NCBI GenBank assembly: GCA_963854735.1
Contig: OY978101.1
Span: forward strand, 434,001-498,000
Direction: 5' to 3'
Length of the DNA: 64,000 nt
Source of the DNA: Marvania coccoides
Lineage: Eukaryota; Chlorophyta; Trebouxiophyceae; Chlorellales; Chlorellaceae
A model generated the notes under the pieces. It saw nothing but the letters and a program-made list of their open reading frames with translations, searched no databases and had not been told where the DNA came from. The position numbers and the translations under genes were made by a program. Positions 35,806-46,428 of this stretch are shown piece after piece (positions within the stretch are counted from its first letter, which is position 1; each line of letters begins with the position of its first letter).

Positions 35806-36266
35806 CGGTACTGGATGGCCATTGAAAGTAAATATACGATGATGAAGAAGTTATTACAACATGAAGTCGACACTGGGTTTCTCAATCTGTTTTCTTCTTT
35901 TTCCCTGGATTTTTGGGGGGAAACTATTTGCTGCCGAGTGAGAAAGAGAAAGAAAGAAAAAAGTAGCGGGGCAATTGATTTCTTATTTGCATGTACACGG
36001 CCAAATGATACAACTGGTGTGACAACGAAACGACGCAACCGATTTTTAACGAAAAGAATGAAAATGAAGAATGAAAGAAATGAAGAAACATAGCATTGGA
36101 GACGGGTTTCAGAGAGGATTCATATTTCTATACTTCCCAACAAAAAAGCGGGGCGGAAAACATTGCAGTGCGGCCTTTCACCTGATTCTCGCTCTTATAA
36201 TGCAGGAAAGGAGGAAGAAAATTCATTCGCAGCTACTGTAGACAACCAATATTTTCTTTCTTTGAT
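35806..36266. other. intergenic, convergent 3' flanks
   Basis: 461 bases between the PP2C stop and the DGAT2 stop. AT-rich with A/G-rich stretches; no gene seen. Confidence 0.5.
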
Positions 36267-38086
36267 TCATTCCGCCAGTGTCATGTCTGCCGCTCCCTTT
36301 GCAAACTTCTCTCGGTGGTCCGCGTACAGGCCCTTCAGAGCTGCGACGTACAGCGCGTGGTACTTGTCCACCGTGGCCTCAAACTGCGCATCGCCAGGGC
36401 TGCCTGCAATTTATTTCAATAGCGAGGTTTTCTTAGAAATAGAATGTAGGGGGAAAAGACAATACTCTAGTAATAATTTTACACTCGCCCTCGCACTTGG
36501 GCACCTCGATGGGGGCGCCAATCACGACATTTAGGGGCACGGGGTAAGGCAGCAGGCCCCAGGGCAGCAGCAGCCCCTTTCCCAGCACCAGGGGCATCGT
36601 AAACCCCAGCTTTTTCACGAGGAAGCGCTGTATCCTTCGCGGGGGGGAGTTGAAGGGCAGCGAGTTGGCTGTGTGGTAGGTGTCGGGCTCGCCGAATCCC
36701 AGGCAGGGCACCAGCGGAGAGCCGGCCATGAGGGCGCAACGCACGAAGCCACGGCGGCGGTGCAGGACGAGGTCGTAGCGCCCAGGCAAGGCGATCAGGG
36801 ACTCAAGCCCTCCCCCGACGGCGATGGCCACAGATTTGCCGCGTTTCAGGATGTTCACGATGGCGTCACGGCTCACCGAGCCTAGGGGGGGAAAGGGGGG
36901 GGGGGGTGTTTTTGTAACGAGCGAGGAACTGAGAATGGTCATATTTTTTCTCATATACGTAATAATAACTAAGAATCGTTAAAGAAGGAGGGAAAAAATG
37001 AGGGAATCGGTGGTTTTCTCTAGCTGCTCACATGTGCCGTGCAGCAGGAGGTACTCTCTGAGGAAGGGGGCTGTGAAGTTGATATTGAGCGTAGTCACGC
37101 GGGCCTCGATGCCTGGGAAAAGCCTGTCGAAGCCCATCACGGTGCTGCCAAAGGTGAGCCACATGCCAAAGGCCAGCTGCAAATTTGCGACAAATTTTAT
37201 ATTTTAAACCGTTAACGCCTCCCCCGTAATTCATTGACATTAATATTTAGTATTATTAATGCTATCTGTTTCGAATAGTGAACACGCGTGGCTCACCTGC
37301 CCGTGAGGGTGATAGCCGAAGATGTAGGAGCGGTCCGGCGACAGCTCTGCAGTTTTGTGGAGGCGGGCCTCAGGAAAGTACCCAGCCAGAGCCCTCCATA
37401 CTGTCCAGTGTCTGAGGGGCGTCGGCCAGTTTCCCTCCCTGGGAGCTCGCGACCCCGGACCGACCGCGTAAAATGCGCTGCAGGTGAAATTGAAGAAAAA
37501 ACACGCGGAGAAAAAAAAAATGAGTGCGCATGCAGAGGCAAATCACCAAAATTTTGCACATTGTGCTTGTGCAAGCACGAAAAAGGGCTCACTAGAGGGT
37601 AGCGGGGATCAGCAGCAGCGGATAAGCATAGCAAATGCAGAGGATGGCGACCCAGATGTAGGTCCACAGGCCAAAGCACTGGCAGTAGTACATTGCCGCT
37701 AGCCTGCAAGGCGGGAGATGTGACGAATCTGAAATGTTTTCTGTCGAAAAATGAAGGGCGGCGGCAAACAAATGCTGCGCAGAGCCTTCGGGCCCTCGGC
37801 CGCGCAAGGATTGAATCATCACGACCCCAACAGTTTCATAAGTGCTACCTTGGCCGTTGCGTATCCCAAACGAAGCACACCAAATTTTGTGATCTATTAA
37901 TTTTCTTGCATACCTGTTCAGGAAAGGAGGACCCTTATCGCGCGGCCTTTGCACGGGAGCGGCTACTTCGCTCCTCGAGACGTCAAATCCGAAGGCTCGG
38001 AATGCGTTGTTCATGGAATTTGCCTTGTTGGGTGCAGAATTATCTATTGATAATGGTTTGGGCACCACCAATTGGTGTACGTGCAT
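36267..38086 (-). CDS. DGAT2: diacylglycerol O-acyltransferase type 2 (6 exons)
   Basis: Transfers an acyl group from acyl-CoA to diacylglycerol, the last step of triacylglycerol synthesis, at the ER and lipid droplets. Exons are 38086-37914, 37703-37593, 37477-37297, 37176-37032, 36881-36485 and 36399-36267; 379 residues. The two N-terminal membrane helices are in exon 2 (LWTYIWVAILCICYAYPLLL). Motifs: YFPEARLHKT, YIFGYHPHGQ with the essential HPHG, GTCSVSRDAIVNIL, VGGGLES (family GG-x-x-E), RRRGFVRCAL and VVIGAPIEVPKCEG; the last exon carries the DKYHALYVAALKGLY helix. All introns are GT-AG. The start at 38086 is uncertain; 38014 is an in-frame alternative. Confidence 0.95.
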
Positions 38087-38244
38087 TCTAAATATATATA
38101 TTTCATTCAATATTGGTGTCGTTAAATGAATTGAAAAATAGCGAAAATGGTCAAGTGGATGACGTGGCACCATGGTTTTGTTATATTTTTGGCTGCAAGT
38201 AGTAGGGAAAGAATGCGGCGCTGCAAAACAAGGCCTCGGAGGGC

Positions 38245-38940
38245 CACTTCGAAGTAAAAGCAATATCACTGTGGACGAGGCCTTTTTCACGCACATTGAC
38301 TCATTTTTCCGCGATTTTCAAAATGTTCACGCTGTTGTTTGCCGTTGATGATAAATTCTCTGTCGTAGAAATAAAAAAAAGGTGAACGCAGACCCAACAA
38401 CCTTGGAGCAGCTAAGGCGCGCGTGCCCAAGGTTCTGGCACGGGCTGGAAGGTGTTGTACTACGAGCTCACCATGATGGCGCAAGGACGTTGTTTTGAAC
38501 GTTCCCGTGCTCGAGGAACTTGATTTCCCCGACGAAACTACCTTCAAAGATGCCCGCCAGGCCTCCCTCCTCGCCGGCCTCCACCGCTCCTACGTGAAGA
38601 ACTCCGCTCCCCTGCCCTCGCTCCTCCTCTCCTGCAAGCCTGCATTCATTTCCCCGAGCTGATATTGTAGAGGAATTCGCCGAAGGCACGTTAACTCGGT
38701 CTCGTAGTACGACACCTTCCCGCCGGTGCTGGAACCTTGGAGACGCGCGCGCCTTAGCTGCTCCAAGGTTGTTGTTGGGTCTGCGTTCACCTCGTCTTTT
38801 ATTTCTATGACGACAGAGAATTCATCATTCACCGTCAAACAAGGGAGGTGATGAGGACATTTTGAAAATCGCGGAAAAATGAGTCGAAGTATGAAAAATT
38901 TCTGAGCTGTCCAAAGTGATATTGCTTTTATTTCGAAGTG
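38245..38940. repeat. long imperfect inverted repeat (arms 38245-38466 and 38701-38940)
   Basis: The left arm and the reverse complement of the right arm match over ~220-240 bases with small indels. The spacer is ~234 bases. The arms look derived from coding sequence: the right arm reads EFSVVIEIKDEVNADPTTT and LEQLRRARLQGSSTGG on the minus strand, while the left arm holds the same sequence with deletions. The spacer reads LEELDFPDETTFKDARQASL on the plus strand. This is probably a decayed gene or element rearranged into a hairpin. Confidence 0.75.
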
Positions 38941-39029
38941 TTGCACTGAAAGATTTAGCATCAAATTTTCAGTCATGCATATATTAAGCAAGTAGCAATA
39001 CTCAAAGCGTATACAAAAACAGTGTATAT

Positions 39030-40724
39030 TTACTTGGAGGCCGCCTTGGGCGCAGCCTGCTGCATGGAGAGCTTCGGCATGCTTGGCGTTCGCCGCATGG
39101 GGCGATAAGGCTGGCCATAACGCCGCCCTGCCCCAGGTTTTGGTGGGCCCAGCTGCTTTTTCTGCTGCTGAGCTTTTTCTGCCATCCCTTCTTGCTGCCG
39201 TAGCTGCTTCTCCACATGCTGCTGCTGCTGCTTCCGCTGCGCCTCTGCCTGCTGCGCCTTCTGCTGTTCCTTCTCCGCCCTTTCAGCCTGCACCACCCCC
39301 CTGCTTTTCTCCTGCGGCTGCGGCTTCTTCCTCCCTTCTTCTGCCGCTGGTCTGCTTTCTTCCTTGAAATACAGCTCCCTGGTGGCCCGATACCGCAGCT
39401 CCCATTGCTCCTGGAACTTCTCCAGGGTCGTTGCCCCGCCTACCCGAGGCATGCCCACAACTTTCTTCATAAAATCGCCGTCAGACAGAGTGAGCATCGA
39501 CAGCGATCTACGCAGCCTAAAAATAAATAAGGAAAAATAAATAAATGAAGAGGGTTAGAACAGCGACGATATAACAACACTAGCGCTAGTTAATTGAAAT
39601 GATGAAATATATAACGATTTTGAAAAAGAAAGACTTGCTCTTCAGGGTTATACTTTTGCAAGAATGCCAGCCTGGCCCCCACTCGCTCAAATCTGCAGCG
39701 AAACACGGACGGACAGGACGCTAGCCGCTGCCGCGGAATCTCATGGAACGTCAGGATGTCCAGAATGGGCTGCACGGCGGCCAATCTATAGAATAAAAAA
39801 AATTGATGAATGGCTGAAATAAAAGTAGCTTCCAAGCAAAATATGCGTGGCAACTCACTCTTTAACCAACAAGGGAGGGTAGCCGTGCACTACTGCCCCT
39901 ACCTGCGCTTCCGACAGTCCATACCGACGCAGCGCGCCTATCATTGCGCGCACCGCCTGCGGCCCTCTCGTCACCGCTTTAGGCACCTCCATTACTACCT
40001 CGCGCGCCTGCCGCTGCGTCAGCCCCGTCCCGCGCCTCACCGCGTCCAGCACAGCGTCCACTTTGGCGCAGCCCTCCTTGGTCAAGTAGTGTGGATGCTT
40101 GGCCAAAAATTCAAAAACCAAGGGGTCCTCGATGGGAGTGGGACCTAGGCCGGACTCGGTTAAATTTGCCAGAATTTCATATCGCCTCAAAAACGCAAGC
40201 TGGGGGCACTTGGTGACGATGGCAGCGGTCTGGGGCTTTGAGAACCCGAGGCCAGTCAGCGTAGATAGGCATCGTCGCAGCGCCGACTGAAACGAGGGGT
40301 CCAGGATTAGTGGGTGCGATTTAATGGCGTCTTGCAGCGCCTTCTTAACCGGCCAGGCCGCGGCGAGGGACTCGAAGTGCTCGGTGACTGTGGTGGCTTC
40401 GAGACTCAGCAGCTGGGGCGCTGCGCGTAGAAAGGCAGGGAGCTCTCCTATGGGGACTTTGGCGACGTCTACGATGCATCTGCAAATGCGCTCCACGTCG
40501 GGCGCGTCCGCCCAGGGCGCTTGCGCCAGCAGCAAAGCGGCTTCGGAGGCGGAGATGCCGACGGCAGCGAGGAACTCGATGGCTGGGGAGTTGGGGTCTG
40601 CAGGATTGAGTGGGGTGATTACTGCGGGCTCGCGACGACCCACGCGGGGTGCCAAACGGGGAGGCTGGCGAGGGGAGAAAATAATAATTGATCTAGATAA
40701 TTTGAGCGTTTCTGGCCAAAGCAT
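39030..40724 (-). CDS. mTERF-domain protein (3 exons)
   Basis: mTERF proteins bind organelle nucleic acid and act in transcription termination or splicing. Exons are 40724-39859, 39785-39639 and 39516-39030; 499 residues. Tandem ~30-residue mTERF helices with the Pro-containing signatures are visible: FLRAAPQLLSLE, LKSHP-type KSHPLILDP, GFSKPQTAAIVTKCPQLAFL, FLAKHPHYLTKEG, VVMEVPKAVTRG and VVHGYPPLLV. The C-terminal ~100 residues are Gln/Lys/Glu-rich and disordered, unlike typical mTERFs. Intron 2 is GC-AG (GA|GCAAGT); the next GT would bring TAG into frame, so the GC site is required. Confidence 0.88.
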
Positions 40725-40997
40725 GAGTCAAGACGGCAGCTTTACGTCTGGGAAATAACATAAATATTTATTTGCGGTGAATGGTCAGAGAGAATCTATC
40801 TATTCGACAAAACGTGGAACATTTGCCATTTGCGATGCGAGATTAAAAAAACTTGTCGCGTCTTTCGCCGTATAAAAAAATACATTGCTGCATGAAATAT
40901 GAAATGAATGAATGAAAAAATAGACACGCGCAGCGGCAATGTGTTATCTTCTTTAGCACCAAGTCAGAGCGTCGGGGCCACTAAAATCAAAACCACC

Positions 40998-42390
40998 TCA
41001 TTCCTGCTCCTCCTCCCGCTCCATTTGCTCAACCAACCGCTGCCGCTCCTCCGCCTGCCGGCGCCGCTGGTCTGCAAATCCATCAATAGCAGCAGCATTA
41101 TTGCCACTGCCAATGCTTCCAGCCGCACTGACAGGAGGCAGCTGAAACGAAGAAAAGCTGCCGAAACCAGTGCCAGCCGCACGAGAGCTGAATGCCCCTT
41201 GCGAAGCCCCAGCAGGAAACAGCGGTTTGGCAGGCCTGGGGCCCAACCGGCCAGAAAGCACTGCTGGCACCTCTCCTAGACCGCTTTCCCATGCCGACTG
41301 GCTGGCTCTTGGGGGCACAAATGATGTGGCCGCGGGTCTTACATCGCGGGGTCCTGCTGCACCAACGTCAGGCTCCTCTCTAACCCCCTGCACCAAATTC
41401 AATTGAAATTCAACGTTGTTTAATTGCAATATAATTTAGACGTCGTTAACCACCAGAAAATTGCAACGAACCCTTACCTTAGCCAGAGGAACCACCAGCA
41501 GCGGGTTCTTCAGGTCTCCGCACACGCTGTTCGCCGCGTTTCTTGCCCCGTCCTCGCTCGCCATCACCACCACCGCACTGCCTTTCTTTTTCTTTCCTTC
41601 CCGCATCACCACGTCATCCACGCCCCCGTGCGCCCCAAACACCCTCCGCAGCGCCGCGCTGTCGTACTCCCCTCCGCTCCTAGCCCACGAAACCTTTAAA
41701 GTCCGAGGGAGAGCTTCCGCAATGCCTGCGGCACTCACAGCAGCTGATGTGGCGCCGTCTTCTGACGGCGCGGAAGCGGCGGCTGAAGCAGCTTTCTGCG
41801 CCTCTCGATGCTTGGCCTCCCTCTCAGCTGCCGCCCTTCGCATGCGATCCACTTCCGCTCGCAGTTGGGCAGCCGCCATTTCCTCCTCTGAGCGCCCCTC
41901 CGCGGCGCGTTCTCGCCGCACCAGGTCCTCCGCCATCCTGCGACGCTTGTCATCGTGCTTGGAGGCGCGTTCGACGCGCGCAGCTCGCGCTCTGCAAAAA
42001 AATAAAATATAGCATGGTAGCTCTGGTAAAACGCTACTCAATGCAGTGGCGAGAAGAAATAACTACCGACAACATACTTGAAGAGATGATCCAAAGCTGC
42101 GCGGGCTTCTACGTCGGTGAGGACGTCGTAGGCGCGCTGCAGGGCTGAGAATTCATCGGCAGCATTTGGGTTGTCGGGATTTTTGTCTGGGTGCTTCAAC
42201 AGGGCCAGCTTGCGGTAGGCCTGCAGTTTGGCACGGAAATGCGATTTTTATAATTTAATATGTGATAAAAAAGGCAAAATCGACGAAAGGAGGGGCTTTG
42301 CAAGCTTGCCTTTTTAATTTCAGCGTCGGTGGCGGCGGGGCCTTGATCCAGCTCCAAGATGGCGTAGGCGTTCTCCTCGGGCAACGCCAT
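40998..42390 (-). CDS. DNAJC17: DNAJC17-like J-domain/RRM protein (4 exons)
   Basis: Nuclear J protein related to DNAJC17/Cwc23, associated with the spliceosome. Exons are 42390-42310, 42220-42078, 41991-41478 and 41387-40998; 375 residues. The J domain holds YAILELDQG, EIKKAYRKLALLKHPDKNPD with the HPD motif, and FSALQRAYDVLTD. A long Arg/Glu/Ala coiled helix follows, then an RRM-like stretch (LKVSWARSGGEYDSAALRRV, VDDVVMREGKKKKGSAVVVM). Intron 1 is GC-AG (AAG|GCAAGC) and splits the invariant KKAYRKLAL, so its position is certain. It shares a 385-base upstream region with the divergent gene. Confidence 0.9.
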
Positions 42391-42775
42391 TTTGAAGAGG
42401 AGTTGTTACAGTTTTATTCCTGAAAGCCGCTGAGTTTAATTTTGTGTGAGATGAAAATTTTAAATTTTCAAAAGTAATTTTCGGTACTTCTTGTGTTTAA
42501 TGGTTTGTTCACAAACACACAGCTGATTTCTCTATGCGTTGTGATCATAAAATTTTAAATAAAGCTCACAGCACGTGAACTGGCCCCTTGTTTGTTTGGC
42601 AATTCGTTTCATTACGTTTTTATGCTGCTCTAGGCACTTATAATTTATTATTTGAACACGCAATTTAGTTTCCGGAGCTTTTCTTGGCTGTGCCGAAGCA
42701 CGCCGGCACGCCTGTTTTGAATGAGGATCGAATTCCATCTTTGAAAAATCCATCCTACACCACTGTCAAAAGTTT
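42391..42775. other. intergenic, divergent promoter region
   Basis: 385 AT-rich bases between the DNAJC17-like start and the plus-strand 142-residue ORF. No gene seen. Confidence 0.45.
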
Positions 42776-43204
42776 ATGGAGACAGGGTCATTTGAAGTTG
42801 CAAATGCTGCCCTACCCAGAGCCCCGCCCATGGCAAATCACGGCAACGCAGCTTTGACATCAGTTCCAAAACAAGATGTCCCAGCCAAGACTCATGCGCT
42901 GCCGGCGACAGCCAAACAAGATGCTCCGGCGATACCCCACACGATGTATGCCACAGCTGCCCCACCGCCCGCCATAAGGACAATCCAGCGGCGCAGCATG
43001 GAGAGCCCGCTGCTGCCGCTGTCGGAAAAGCAGCAGCAGCCCTCTTCCTCTCTACGTCCCCCTGGACCGGATCGTGGAGCGGCGAGCGGCGTCTCGTGGG
43101 ACCAGTTGCAGGTCCACTTGCAACGTTCTGCCTCTGAAAAGCGCATCACCGACCAACCGCCGCCTGCCACCACCAAGGTCCACAGAATCAAGCCCATTGA
43201 ATAA
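42776..43204 (+). CDS. hypothetical protein, 142 residues
   Basis: Single-exon ORF with GC-rich coding-like codon use in an AT-rich setting. The protein is Pro/Ala/Gln/Ser-rich and probably disordered (SEKQQQPSSSLRPPGPDRGA, VSWDQLQVHLQRSASEKRIT). No signal peptide, membrane segment or family is recognised. It could instead be the last exon of a longer gene. Confidence 0.4.
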   Translation: METGSFEVANAALPRAPPMANHGNAALTSVPKQDVPAKTHALPATAKQDAPAIPHTMYATAAPPPAIRTIQRRSMESPLLPLSEKQQQPSSSLRPPGPDRGAASGVSWDQLQVHLQRSASEKRITDQPPPATTKVHRIKPIE

Positions 43205-43499
43205 TAATGACAATTTTGACTGTCTTTGTACTGTTGCCATCAAGACGTATCTTACTATCAACACTGATGCTATGGTCACGACAACTAAACGTTGTTTCTT
43301 TGCGGCAGCGTTTATAACCAACATCTCCGCCCCTTCTATTTGCGTTGCTTGCGTTTTTCGTTTGTTATTTCATACGACCACAATTTTGGATGATTTGCTG
43401 TCTTACTTATTATTAAAAATACTGCATTACCACGGTTACTATTAATAATTTCTTAGAATACAAAATTAAATATTTACTACAACGCCGAGCTAAAATAGT

Positions 43500-46013
43500 T
43501 TACTGCCGCGGCTCCTGCTGCTGCTCCTCAACTTCACCCGCCTCCACTGACTTCCCCTGCTCACTCTCCACCAGCGCGGCCAGAAACTCCCTCTCCCTCT
43601 CAGGCCCACGCACTTTTGCCCAGCTGTCAACGTTGACGTTGACCATCATCCAGCCCTGCGCCTCCAGCATCCTCCGCTTCCACAAGGTGCTCCCCACGGT
43701 CAGGTCTGGCCTGTTTCTGGCGAAGTGGTAGATGCCGTCCACCTCCACGGCCAGTTTTGACCCCGGAACCGAAATGTCAACCGACAGCCCACATGCCGTG
43801 CTTTCCAGCTCGGCGCCGGCATGGCCCATGCTCAGCATGGCCTGATGCACCTCCTTCTGCGCGGCAGAGATCTGTAAACACAATAGAAGAAGAAGAAATG
43901 ATAAGAAAAGAGAGGAGGAGTAAATGAGGGGAAAAAAGATGCCGACTTGCCATCTTTTTCTCTTTTGGGAGGGCGGTGCTCTCCCAATCTGCCTGCGCGG
44001 CGGCCATGATCCGCTCCACCGTCTCCCCCTGCAACAGCCCCGGCCGCAGCTGCGCCAGAGTGGCGAAAAACTGCCACAGCCGACTCAGATGCACCGCCCC
44101 CGCAATTTCCTCAGCAGAGCCGTGCGCCTGCAGCGCCCGCAGCAGCGCTGCCGTCGCAGGTCCGCCCACATCGTCATCAGCGATGGCAATGGCCCAACCT
44201 AAGCTGCAGGCAGTGTCCCAGTCAAACTGCGCTTCAACTTTAGAAGCGGTTGTCGCGATCAGCCCGTGCGGCGCGTGCCCCAGCCGCGCCAAGCACTGCG
44301 CGATGCGCGCAAGCGACCGCACGTCCAGCGCCACCGGCCTCCACCCCGCCTTGCTCTTTCTTTCTCGCCTTTTCACGGCGCTCCACTGCCTGAGGGCCTC
44401 GGCTTCCAGCAGCCCCAGGTGCTCCGTCCAGTGGCGGGTGATGCGCAGCGCCCATGCCACGTTTTCCACATCCTTCAGCCCCGCAAACGTGGCTTCTGGC
44501 AGGCGATCACAGGCGGCGCTCATCTCCTCCCTCCAGTACAAATGCCGTCCGATGCCCCCCAACACGTGAATCGCGCAGGGAACCAGCGCAAAACTCAAGC
44601 TCGGCGCGCTGGGAGACGGCCAGCTGGGGGTCGCTACTATTTGCCCGCCTCCGCTCGGCGCTCTCGGTGGAACCAGCCGAAGGCACTCCACAAGGCCCAG
44701 CAGCAGCGGCGTCAAGTAGAATGCTCGGCTCTCCATGCCCGTCTTCCTCCAGGCCGGCATGGCCTCGCGCAGCACGCCCATCGCGGCTTCGGGGCTCGGC
44801 GCGTTTGGCGTCTCTTCGGCCCAGCACACGCCCCGCCCCTGCCCGTTTTGGGAGGTTCTCAGCAGCCGGTACGAGTTGGATGACCATTCAGACCACGTCT
44901 CCACCACCCTGGCTTCGATTTCAGCCATCGAGAGCCCTTTAAACGCCTCCCGAGTTGCGGAGTAGTGCAACAGCTCTTCTGCTGGGCTGCCAGCGCCAGA
45001 GGGGTCCTCTCTGGGGGCTTTAGGCGCCGCACTGGGCCGTGAAGACCCTTCAATTGAGGCGCTCAAGCCCCCAGGGGACCGTAAGTTGGTGATTAATGGG
45101 GCAGCCGGCGAAGCGGCTGCCCGCTGCGGCCAGCGGGCATTTAAGATCGCTGCAAAGGCTCTATACGCGTCCTGGATGCCCTTTATCGACTCCCTTTCGA
45201 TCTGGACCTTGATCGGGCCGAACACTGGCTTGAAAAACTCGGTGTGGGCTGCAGAAGAGAGCGATACCAACTGTAAATATTCAGAAACATGTTTAAAATA
45301 TTTACGAATGAGCACAACGCACCTGTTATTGTCAGCGACGTCCAGTCGGGCCCCACAGCGCGCGCCTCCCAACGCAGGTGGTTGACGAAGCTCCCGCCCA
45401 ATGGCACCCCAGCTGTAGAGCATACACTAGACGCATCGAAACCCTCTGCCTCATCAAAACCGCTGCCGCTGTGGTTCCAAGTCATCACCACCACCTCCTT
45501 GTTGCGCGCACGCAGCCCCACCAGCGGCAGGGGCGTTGCAAACTCGAGTGTGAGGTGACAGCTCCTCCCACCACGAGCCCTGCTGTCGGGAAAAAATGAA
45601 GCTGCGTTTTCGACTTCAGCGGCTCCTTTTTGTGGGTCTCCCGACAGTTTGAAGTCTTCGCTGCCCAGAGAACGATGTAGATCTACAAATAAGCTATGTT
45701 TAGGGTCAGAAAGGGCGGCCCAGAGGTCTCGGATGGGCACTGGCAGCGATGAAATGCTGAGCACGGCGACGCTGCTGCTGTCGGGTGTCTGCTGGGAGGA
45801 AGAAGTTGAAAGCTCTATGAGAGAAGGGGAAGGGTCGTCTTGGGGTGTACTGCTGGTCCTGCTGTTTAGCGCAGCGGCGCGTAAGGATGTAGAGTTGCAT
45901 TGCCGTCGAAAAGTGCCGCTGCCGCCGCCTCTGCTGCTGCTGCATTGTAGGAATAGCGGCGTTGTCAGGCTTGGCGGCAGTATTGAGCGCAGCGAGCTGT
46001 TCACGTGAAGCAT
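43500..46013 (-). CDS. VASt-like (START-fold) domain fused to RAP domain (3 exons)
   Basis: Exons are 46013-45323, 45248-43951 and 43871-43500; 786 residues. After a Ser/Arg-rich leader, residues ~85-270 resemble the VASt lipid-binding-like domain: RDLWAALSDPKHSLFVDLH, VCSTAGVPLGGSFVNHLRWE and TEFFKPVFGPIKVQIERES. The middle is helical (LARIAQCLARLGHAPHGL), like octotricopeptide or FASTK-type RNA-binding repeats. The C-terminus is a RAP domain: LSVDISVPGSKLAVEVDGIY, HFARN and GSTLWKRRMLEAQGW. RAP proteins act on organelle RNA. One unbroken exon joins the end of the VASt region to the middle region, so the fusion is real in this sequence. Intron 2 is GC-AG (ATG|GCAAGT), required by frame. Confidence 0.75.
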
Positions 46014-46428
46014 AGTGCTGGCCGAGAACAGGATTGGAAGGTGAGTATAAAAGATGGCATGCAGTTTTAGAGTGAAATTTATCAACTGGGGCTAAAGCCC
46101 AGACGTTCACGACATCTCTTATAAAGTGGGCTGAAATCTTAATATTCCTCAGGTCGATTTGCATTCTCTGAGGCCACAAATTTATGAAAATGGAAATGCA
46201 AAAAACGCGCGGACAACCGTTGAAAATGCTGCAAGCGGGCAATTGAGCACTATTTCTATATCTTATTTCGTTATATTACGGCAATCGCATGGCCTCCACC
46301 CGAGGCTCCGAGCGCCCTCATAGCAGAGGTTTTTAAAGGAGAAAATAATATTTGTCGCCTCGTTTTATTTCCAAGGCGTGTCAATTTGTGAACATTAAAA
46401 TATATAGCGAATTTGCAAGTCGAACATC
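46014..46428. other. intergenic, divergent promoter region
   Basis: 415 bases between the VASt-RAP start and the HPAT start. AT-rich, with no supported gene. Confidence 0.45.

Noticed and set aside
39625..39640. GT donor (GTCTTT) in mTERF intron 2
   Set aside because: Phase 0 at this site brings TAG into frame at the next exon; only the GC donor reads through.
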